Part shown: positions 6,047 through 10,859 of the stretch, in pieces
Numbering within the stretch: position 1 is the stretch's first letter
Layout of the letters: each line of letters begins with the position of its first letter
Assembly (NCBI GenBank): GCA_002373755.1
Contig: DFJU01000024.1
Coordinates: forward strand, 1-10,859
Source of the DNA: Bacteroidales bacterium UBA3663
GTDB lineage: Bacteria; Bacteroidota; Bacteroidia; Bacteroidales; UBA3663
DNA: 10,859 nt
Reading direction: 5' to 3'
Position numbers and translations under genes: made by a program
The notes under the pieces: model-generated
What the model was told of the DNA's origin: nothing
Seen by the model: the letters and a program-made list of their open reading frames with translations, nothing else
Database searches by the model: none

Positions 6047-6164
6047 CTCGCATCTGCGCCGTCGGCCGCTTCACTATGGCAATCCCCAACCGCCGTTTCG
6101 TGGACGTGAGCCATTGGCCATAACCAAGATAAAATTCATTGGCCAAAAAATCTGTCCAATTTTT

Positions 6165-6211
6165 GTATATACTCCCCCTCCCTATTTAACGGGAGGGGGT
6201 TGGGGGGTGGG
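6165..6211. repeat. C-rich/G-rich hairpin repeat, copy 2, with a G-quadruplex motif
   Basis: GTATATACTCCCC opens this copy and the one at 9137. CCCCCTCCC (6174-6182) pairs perfectly with GGGAGGGGG (6191-6199) across an 8-nt loop. Bases 6191-6211 carry four G runs (3, 5, 6 and 3 Gs with 1-2 nt spacers), a canonical G-quadruplex pattern on the plus strand. It lies 8 bp past the GH10 stop; the minus-strand transcript would carry a 9-bp G/C hairpin there, without a T tract, so it may protect the 3' end or weakly terminate. Confidence 0.65.
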
Positions 6212-6219
6212 TCTATGGG

Positions 6220-7344
6220 TCACTTCAGATACTTCCCCATCGCCTCTTTCAACTTGTAGTTGCGGTCGAAGAGCAGCGGGTAGTTGGTGCGACCCTTCAT
6301 CGGCCAATCGTTGAGCCACGACTGCTGGTCATAGACGCCCCACATCGTCACACGGTTCATGCGGTCGCTGTATTTCAGCGCGAGGTCGAACATAGCCTGC
6401 AGGCGGACGTTCCAGAGCTGCTGGACGCTGTCGGGCAAGCCCTCGGTGTAGGGATTCATGCGCTGGTTGTAAGCGAAGTCCTCCTCGATGTTGGCGTTCT
6501 CGTTGCCGGCCTCGAATACGTTCGGCAGGGCGTTCATGTCCAATTCGGTGAACTGGATTTTCACGTCCGATGCGATGAATTCCTGCATCGAAGCCTCCAG
6601 CTCCTGCATGTCGGGATAGTCGAGGCCGGAATGGACCTGCAGGCCGATGGCGTCGATGCGCAGACGGCGGTGCTTCAGCTGGTCGATGATGCGGACGTAG
6701 GTCTCGCGCTTGCCGGGCTTGGCCATGCTGTAGTCGTTCAGGTAGAGTTCGGCATCGGGGTCGGCCTCATGTGCGCACTCGAACGCCCAGGGGATGAACT
6801 CCTCGCCCATGATGCGGTAGAACGGCGACTGGCGGTACGAACCGTCATCCTCGATGGCCTCGTTGACCACGTCCCAGCCCTTCACGCGGCCTTTGTAGCG
6901 GCCCACGATGGTCGTGATGTGGTCCTTGATGCGCTGGCGGAGCACATCGGCCGTAACCTCATTGCCCTTTTCATCGACGAAGAACCACGGCGCGCACTGT
7001 TCGTGCCACACGAGGCAATGGCCGATGATGTTCATGCCGTGCTCTTCGCCGAACTTGACGAACTGGTCGGCATCGTCCCAGAAATAGCGGTTCTCTTCGG
7101 GGTGGATAGCCTCGCACTTCATGCAGTTTTCGGCCACGATGGAGTTGAAGTGACGTGCGATGATGCTGTCGCCCACCGTGTCGCGGCCCGACGACTGCTC
7201 GACGTTGATGGCGCAGCCCATGAGGAACTTGCCGTCGAACGCCTCCTTGAGTGTCTTTTCGGCCGATGGCTGCTGCGGCGAGCAGGCTGTCAGCGCGGTG
7301 ATGGTTGCGGCCAATGCCATTGGCCATAAACATGATTTACGCAT
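6220..7344 (-). CDS. GH10 endo-1,4-beta-xylanase lipoprotein
   Basis: This 374-residue enzyme cuts internal beta-1,4 bonds of xylan. GH10 hallmarks, numbered from the ATG at 7344: HCLVWHEQCAPWF (109-121), WDVVNEAI with acid/base Glu162, LYLNDYS (201-207), IDAIGLQVHSGL (230-241), QFTELDM with nucleophile Glu267, and MWGVYDQQSW (334-343). The N-terminus MRKSCLWPMALAATITALTAC is a lipoprotein signal (lipobox LTAC, Cys21). The following SPQQPS lacks the acidic export signal of surface lipoproteins, so a periplasmic location is likely. The frame extends to a GTG at 7362, but the ATG starts cleanly at the signal. Its first 8 nt (ATGCGTAA) overlap the transporter stop, so the two are translationally coupled. 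It is compact, with only the catalytic domain and no carbohydrate-binding insertion. It corresponds in context to Prevotella XynA-type xylanases. Confidence 0.95.
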   Translation of the reverse strand: MRKSCLWPMALAATITALTACSPQQPSAEKTLKEAFDGKFLMGCAINVEQSSGRDTVGDSIIARHFNSIVAENCMKCEAIHPEENRYFWDDADQFVKFGEEHGMNIIGHCLVWHEQCAPWFFVDEKGNEVTADVLRQRIKDHITTIVGRYKGRVKGWDVVNEAIEDDGSYRQSPFYRIMGEEFIPWAFECAHEADPDAELYLNDYSMAKPGKRETYVRIIDQLKHRRLRIDAIGLQVHSGLDYPDMQELEASMQEFIASDVKIQFTELDMNALPNVFEAGNENANIEEDFAYNQRMNPYTEGLPDSVQQLWNVRLQAMFDLALKYSDRMNRVTMWGVYDQQSWLNDWPMKGRTNYPLLFDRNYKLKEAMGKYLK

Positions 7345-8731
7345 TTCTCTTCTCGATTTCACGGTTCATTTCGTCAAGACGCTCGTCGGTGAGCGGATAC
7401 TGGCGGATCAGGAGGGCAACAACGATGAGGAGCACGGCCGGAATGATGCAGGTGAACCACAGGATGGCGTTCTGCGCCGTGGGCGAATACTTGCTCAGTT
7501 CGGTGTAGTAGGCATTGACCGGCGCGCTGATGAACGATGCGAGGAAGACCACGACGAACACGCCGAGCACCAGCTGGAGGCACTTGCTGGCCTTGAATTC
7601 GCGGAACATGTCGATGAACGACACCGGCTTGTCGGGCGTGGTCGTGATGTTCTCCTTGCTGCCCATGAAGCAGTAGGCCAACAGCACAAAGCCGACAACG
7701 GCGAAAATGCACGTAACGGTGAACCATGCCGACGGATCGGTCGGGAGTGCCGACTCCTCGCTCGCAAGGTTGAAGCCGATCAGACCCATCACAAGCGGCG
7801 TGATCCAGCCTGCAATGGAGAATCCGGCCTTGAAGGCGACGCCGGCCAAGGCATTGACCGTGGCGGCCGGACGGTTGCCCGTGCGATATTCCGACTCGGT
7901 GATGACCTCAGGCACGAGTGCCCACATGAGCGAGCCGACGAGCAGGCCGACACCGGTCATAATCTTGGCAATCTGCACAATCAGAGTGCTCTCCTTCACG
8001 TCGCCGAACTTGCCGATGCAGAACAGGATTGCAAAGCCGACGAAACCGATCGAGAGCAGCGTGTAGTAGAGGCCCTTCTTGCCCAACACCTTCTTCAGCA
8101 CGGGCAGCAATGGCAGGATGATGAAGGCCGGAATAGTGCCGATGGCCATGAAGATGGCCTGATCCCAGTTGATGGCGGCGTGGACACACATGGCAAGGCC
8201 GATGGGGAAGCCAGCCTGGACGACAATCTGGCCGATGTTGGCGCACACCATTCGCGTAGAGGTCAGGATGAGCACCTCGTCGTTGTCGCGCGTCATGCTC
8301 GCCATGATTGAGCCGTAAGGGATGTTGACCACCGAATAGATCATGCTCAACAGCGTGTAGCTGACCGTCGCATAGACCATCTTCATCGGCATCGACCATT
8401 CAGCCACCTGCGGAAGCATCAGCAGACAGGCAGCGACGGTGAGCGGGATGCCGCCATAGAGCAGATATGTACGATATTTGCCCAGTTTGGGGTTGCGGTT
8501 GTCGATGTACTTGCCCACCACTGGGCTCCAGAAGCAGTCGATGAGTCGCACGGCGAGAATCAGTCCGCTCACGAATGCCGGATTGATTTTCAACACCGTG
8601 GTGAGGTAGAGCATCAGGTAGCAGGCCACCGTCTGGAAAATCAGATTCTGGGCAAGGTCGCCCGAGCCGAAGCCGATGCGTTGCAGCCACGAGAGCTTGT
8701 AGAAGCCCTTGTTTTCGTTTGTGTTTGCCAT
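7337..8731 (-). CDS. GPH-family (glycoside-pentoside-hexuronide) sugar:cation symporter
   Basis: This inner-membrane transporter of about 464 residues (some 12 hydrophobic segments) should import xylo-oligosaccharides or xylosides; its gene is coupled to GH10. GPH hallmarks near the N-terminus: RIGFGSGDLAQN (18-29), AVRLIDCFWSPVVGKYIDNR (60-79) with Lys-Leu-Gly-Lys after it, and NIPYGSIMA in a later loop. By hand alignment with E. coli MelB, the Arg52 and Asp55 equivalents are kept, but positions for Asp19, Asp59 and Asp124 appear to be Asn, Ser and Asn, so a MelB-like sodium site is unlikely. I chose the ATG at 8731; a GTG at 8743 in frame would add four residues. The 3' end overlaps the GH10 start by 8 nt. 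No TAnnTTTG promoter was found in the 448-bp gap upstream, so transcription may come through from GH115. Confidence 0.9.
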   Translation of the reverse strand: MANTNENKGFYKLSWLQRIGFGSGDLAQNLIFQTVACYLMLYLTTVLKINPAFVSGLILAVRLIDCFWSPVVGKYIDNRNPKLGKYRTYLLYGGIPLTVAACLLMLPQVAEWSMPMKMVYATVSYTLLSMIYSVVNIPYGSIMASMTRDNDEVLILTSTRMVCANIGQIVVQAGFPIGLAMCVHAAINWDQAIFMAIGTIPAFIILPLLPVLKKVLGKKGLYYTLLSIGFVGFAILFCIGKFGDVKESTLIVQIAKIMTGVGLLVGSLMWALVPEVITESEYRTGNRPAATVNALAGVAFKAGFSIAGWITPLVMGLIGFNLASEESALPTDPSAWFTVTCIFAVVGFVLLAYCFMGSKENITTTPDKPVSFIDMFREFKASKCLQLVLGVFVVVFLASFISAPVNAYYTELSKYSPTAQNAILWFTCIIPAVLLIVVALLIRQYPLTDERLDEMNREIEKRNA

Positions 8732-8813
8732 TTTGTTATTCACTAATTTTTGATTTACGATTTGGTTGATTTGTATTCAGAAAAACACCAGTAGAACAAT
8801 AGCTATTTTTTAT

Positions 8814-8990
8814 AACCACAAAGGCACGAAAAACACGAAATTTTTTTTCTTGGCCTATGTGTTTCAACCACAGAAGACACGGAAAGAACGGAAGACACGG
8901 AAAATTATGTTTCATTTGACCTCCATTTTTTGGCCGATGTGGGTTGTTTGTTTTAACCACAGAAAAAAACGGAAATAAACGGAAAAATTT
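8814..8990 (+). repeat. Three degenerate copies of an AACCACA...ACGGAAA repeat
   Basis: Copies begin at 8814 (AACCACAAAGGCACGAAAAA), 8866 (AACCACAGAAGACACGGAAA) and 8955 (AACCACAGAAAAAAACGGAA). Copies 2 and 3 are each preceded by a TTGGCC(T/G)ATGTG segment (about 8850-8861 and 8931-8942), so the full unit is longer than the core. Similar AACCACAGA(N)nACACGGA repeats occur between genes in unrelated bacteria. No open frame, terminator or promoter is apparent. Confidence 0.65.
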
Positions 8991-9021
8991 GCGTTCGCTA
9001 CGCGATTTTTGTGCGATGCCG

Positions 9022-9120
9022 TTTGCCCGCCGTAGAGACGTTTCATGAAACGTCTCTACAATTTCCACACCATGATTTTGCCCTACCGTAGAGACGTCAC
9101 ACTGTGGCGTCTCTACAATT
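9022..9120. repeat. Two tandem copies of a GTAGAGACG palindromic repeat
   Basis: Copy 1 (9032-9059) is a perfect 28-bp palindrome: GTAGAGACGTTTCA and its exact complement. Copy 2 (9088-9116) keeps both 9-bp arms (GTAGAGACG and CGTCTCTAC) around a different 11-nt centre that also pairs in part. Both are preceded by TTTGCCC and followed by AATT(T/C)CC, so the duplicated unit is about 56 bp. Palindromes of the form GTAGAGACG(C)...CGTCTCTAC are dispersed in several bacterial groups, including Bacteroidota. In the transcript each would be a strong hairpin. Confidence 0.8.
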
Positions 9121-9136
9121 CCCGCGCCCAATTCCC

Positions 9137-9176
9137 GTATATACTCCCCTCCCTTGTGGAGGGGTCGGGGGAGGGG
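9137..9176. repeat. C-rich/G-rich hairpin repeat, copy 3, directly after GH115
   Basis: GTATATACTCCCC (9137-9149) is shared with copy 2. CCCCTCC (9146-9152) pairs with GGAGGGG (9158-9164) across a 5-nt loop, followed by two more G-rich runs to 9176. It ends 4 bp from the GH115 stop codon, as copy 2 ends 8 bp from the GH10 stop. Confidence 0.65.
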
Positions 9177-9179
9177 CCG

Positions 9180-10859
9180 TTAAAACTCTACAACCACGCG
9201 CTCCAGTACCAGACCCGGCTCGATGGGACTGATGGTGAGCGTATGGACATCGGCCGAAGCGTTGAACGTGATGGGCACCGTCTTGTCGATGATGCGCGTG
9301 GCGACCACGTCGTACATGTGCCACTGGTTGTCCTCCGTCAGGTCGCTGTTGTAGTTCACCTCGACGGGAGCTTGTCCATCGGCCGAAACCGCGTAGCGAT
9401 GTCCCTCGCGGCGCAGGAACGGCAATGTCGAGTTGGTGATGACGTGCACCTTCGCCTCGGTCACGCCCTGCGGCAGAGTGAAACGGTAGGTGAGCGATGC
9501 ACCGACGGCCGAGATGGTGTATGGCCAATGGGCCACGCCGCTCAGGGTGCGTCCGTAGTTCGGGATGGTGAGCCACTGTGCACCATCGGCCGCAATGCTG
9601 CTCGCGTAGTGCTCGGCCTCGATGACTACGTGGCCGTCGCCGTGGCGATAGATATGTCCGCCATTGGTGATCGATTCGGGACGCATGGCGGGCTGTTCCT
9701 GAGGTGCATCGGCACGGCGGTCGGACGGCCGCACTTGCGGACGGACATTGCGCGGCAGGTCGTTCCACGAGCGGTAGCCGATGTGCATCTGGCGCATCAG
9801 GTGGTTCCACTTGCCACCATTGATGTTGTGGTAGAAGACGGTGAGCAGCGAGTCGCGCTCGAAATAGCGGTTGACGGCATCTTGGTCGCCACGGGCCTGC
9901 GCGTAGTACATCGCATAGACATTGGCCATCGACTGGATGGGATAGAGCAGCAGCTGTTCGTAGGCCGACTTGCCCCATGCCGCATTGGGCTGGCGTGAGT
10001 TGAGCAGGTCGTAGAGCGTGACGGCATCGTTGGCCAATGCGCTGTATTCGTCCGACACACGCTGCCACTCGCCCGACGCGAGGTTGTAGGTGCGCGAAGT
10101 GAGCATCTCGGGCGTACAGCGGCCGTTGAACGTCGTGTAGCGCGTCAGCAGGCGGGCAGCCTCGCGTCCGAAGCCCTCGCCGAGCAGGGCCGAATCGTTG
10201 GCAAAGATGTTGTTGCAGAACTGCTCGGTGTGTTCCTGCACGCTCTTCGGGTCGGCAAATGCGGCGGGATTCCACGCCATGTCGAGGAAGAGCTGGATGG
10301 GATATTCCATCGGCTTGAGGTCGCCTACGTTCAGAATCCAGAGCTTGTCGATGCCGTACTGGCAGCAGAGCTGCATCTGCTCCCACAGGTGGGCGGCCGG
10401 AGTGACGTTGGCCCACTTCGTGTTGCGCGGCGCACCGACGTAATCGACGTGGTAGTACATGCCGTAGCCGCCCTTGTGGGCAGTGGTCGGCACGCGGCGG
10501 ATGTTGCCCCAGTTGTCGTCGCACAAGAGGATGATGACATCCTCCGGCACGGTCAGACCGAGGTCGTAGTAGCGCTGCACCTCCTTGTAGAGGGCCCACA
10601 GCTGCACGCGCTTTTCGGGCGCGCGGCCGGTCTCCTCCTTGATGATCTGGCGCTGGTTGCGGAAGATTTTTTCGTATAGCTTGATGTAGTATTGGTCGTT
10701 GCGCTCGAACTCGTCGTCGTGGCCCTCCTTGCCGCCCATAGCAGCGTCGCCGTCGCCACGCATACCGATGGTGATGATGTCCTCATTGCCCTTGGCGCGG
10801 CGTATGCCCTCGCGGAAGAAGTCATCGATCACCTTCTGGTTGGTCACGTAGTCCCACGG
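9180..10859 (-). CDS. GH115 alpha-glucuronidase, C-terminal 559 residues (5' end outside window)
   Basis: The frame is open to the right edge (beginning PWDYVTNQK), so the start and any signal peptide are outside; family members are usually about 800-1000 residues. GH115 removes (4-O-methyl)glucuronic acid from internal as well as terminal xyloses of glucuronoxylan. Visible residues 1 to about 350 belong to the catalytic part: GMRGDGD (32-38), CDDNWGNIRRVP (113-124), YYHVDYVGAPRNTKWANVTP (135-154), LWILNVGDLKPMEYP (173-187) and FLDMAWNP (191-198). From about 402 to the end is the GH115 C-terminal beta domain: HVVIEAEHYA, WLTIPNYGRTLSGVAHWP and a final LERVVVEF. A Pro/Arg-rich linker of about 40 residues precedes it. 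It is the most upstream visible gene of the xylan cluster, 448 bp before the transporter. Having both GH115 and GH67 covers internal and terminal uronic acids. Confidence 0.92.
   Translation of the reverse strand, partial: PWDYVTNQKVIDDFFREGIRRAKGNEDIITIGMRGDGDAAMGGKEGHDDEFERNDQYYIKLYEKIFRNQRQIIKEETGRAPEKRVQLWALYKEVQRYYDLGLTVPEDVIILLCDDNWGNIRRVPTTAHKGGYGMYYHVDYVGAPRNTKWANVTPAAHLWEQMQLCCQYGIDKLWILNVGDLKPMEYPIQLFLDMAWNPAAFADPKSVQEHTEQFCNNIFANDSALLGEGFGREAARLLTRYTTFNGRCTPEMLTSRTYNLASGEWQRVSDEYSALANDAVTLYDLLNSRQPNAAWGKSAYEQLLLYPIQSMANVYAMYYAQARGDQDAVNRYFERDSLLTVFYHNINGGKWNHLMRQMHIGYRSWNDLPRNVRPQVRPSDRRADAPQEQPAMRPESITNGGHIYRHGDGHVVIEAEHYASSIAADGAQWLTIPNYGRTLSGVAHWPYTISAVGASLTYRFTLPQGVTEAKVHVITNSTLPFLRREGHRYAVSADGQAPVEVNYNSDLTEDNQWHMYDVVATRIIDKTVPITFNASADVHTLTISPIEPGLVLERVVVEF

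Noticed and set aside
7345..7362. Upstream GTG start for GH10 at 7362
   Set aside because: It adds six residues inside the transporter gene; the ATG at 7344 gives a typical lipoprotein signal and an 8-nt overlap.
7160..8311. Plus-strand open frame of 383 codons opposite the transporter and GH10
   Set aside because: His/Asp/Glu-rich composition typical of antisense to membrane-protein and glycosidase codons; no domain recognised.
8732..8743. GTG start for the transporter at 8743
   Set aside because: The ATG at 8731 is a stronger start and family similarity begins later; the four extra residues cannot be excluded but add nothing.
8801..8832. Promoter for the transporter (TTTG, 17 nt, TATTGTTC on the minus strand)
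   Set aside because: Spacing is short and the -7 element has two mismatches; it also lies within the AACCACA repeat. Too weak to list.
8814..9120. CRISPR array
   Set aside because: The repeats are degenerate or are palindromes at uneven spacing with only two or three copies, with no uniform spacers and no cas gene.
9097..10599. Minus-strand open frame of 500 codons overlapping GH115
   Set aside because: Translation is Arg/His/Pro-rich with no family motif, whereas the overlapping frame has clear GH115 catalytic and C-terminal motifs.
1..10859. tRNA, rRNA, transposase, integrase or attachment sites
   Set aside because: No cloverleaf-like sequence, rRNA segment or mobile-element protein motif was seen on either strand.

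Overview
The window reads as Bacteroidota, most likely order Bacteroidales and Prevotellaceae-like. The evidence is: Bacteroidota-type promoters (TTTG, about 19 nt, TAnnTTTG) in front of several minus-strand units; A/T-rich start regions without Shine-Dalgarno sequences; lipoprotein-anchored glycosidases; a C-terminal YDLSG...GVYVKNGKKV tail on a surface protein; and a glucuronoxylan gene set resembling the xyn clusters of Prevotella and the small xylan locus of Bacteroides. The DNA is moderately GC-rich. I cannot name genus or species from sequence alone.

Layout. (1) Bases 1-941, plus strand: C-terminal part of a large repeat-containing secreted protein, ending in a strong terminator. (2) Bases 1070-1999, minus strand: a TcdA/CsdL-type tRNA ct6A dehydratase with its own terminator and promoter. 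(3) Bases 2000-2354: no protein gene; on the minus strand it holds a consensus promoter, a hairpin-rich stretch and a terminator-like hairpin, which together look like a short RNA or an attenuated tcdA leader. (4) Bases 2355-2969, minus strand: a two-gene DUF4160-DUF2442 unit with a near-perfect promoter and a terminator. (5) Bases 3005-10859, minus strand: a glucuronoxylan-utilisation cluster. In transcription order it is GH115 (cut by the right edge), a GPH-family sugar transporter, GH10 xylanase, GH43 and GH67.

How the cluster should work: GH115 removes (4-O-methyl)glucuronic acid from internal xyloses; GH10 cuts the backbone; GH67 removes glucuronic acid from the non-reducing-end xylose of the resulting oligosaccharides; the transporter brings small products into the cytoplasm; the leaderless GH43 finishes them to pentose. 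GH10 and GH67 are predicted lipoproteins without an acidic surface-export signal, so they are probably periplasmic. No SusC/SusD pair or regulator is present; if they exist they lie outside, probably to the right.

Three non-coding stretches over 300 bp deserve attention. Bases 1938-2354 hold the candidate RNA. Bases 5792-6219 and 8732-9179, both inside the xylan cluster, are mosaics of dispersed repeats: C-rich/G-rich hairpins, a 13-bp inverted repeat, AACCACAGA-type repeats, and two tandem copies of a GTAGAGACG palindrome. The oddest gene is GH67: it lacks the usual N-terminal domain, and the start of its lipoprotein signal peptide is overprinted on the end of GH43. I found no CRISPR array, tRNA, rRNA, transposase or clear novel multi-gene system.
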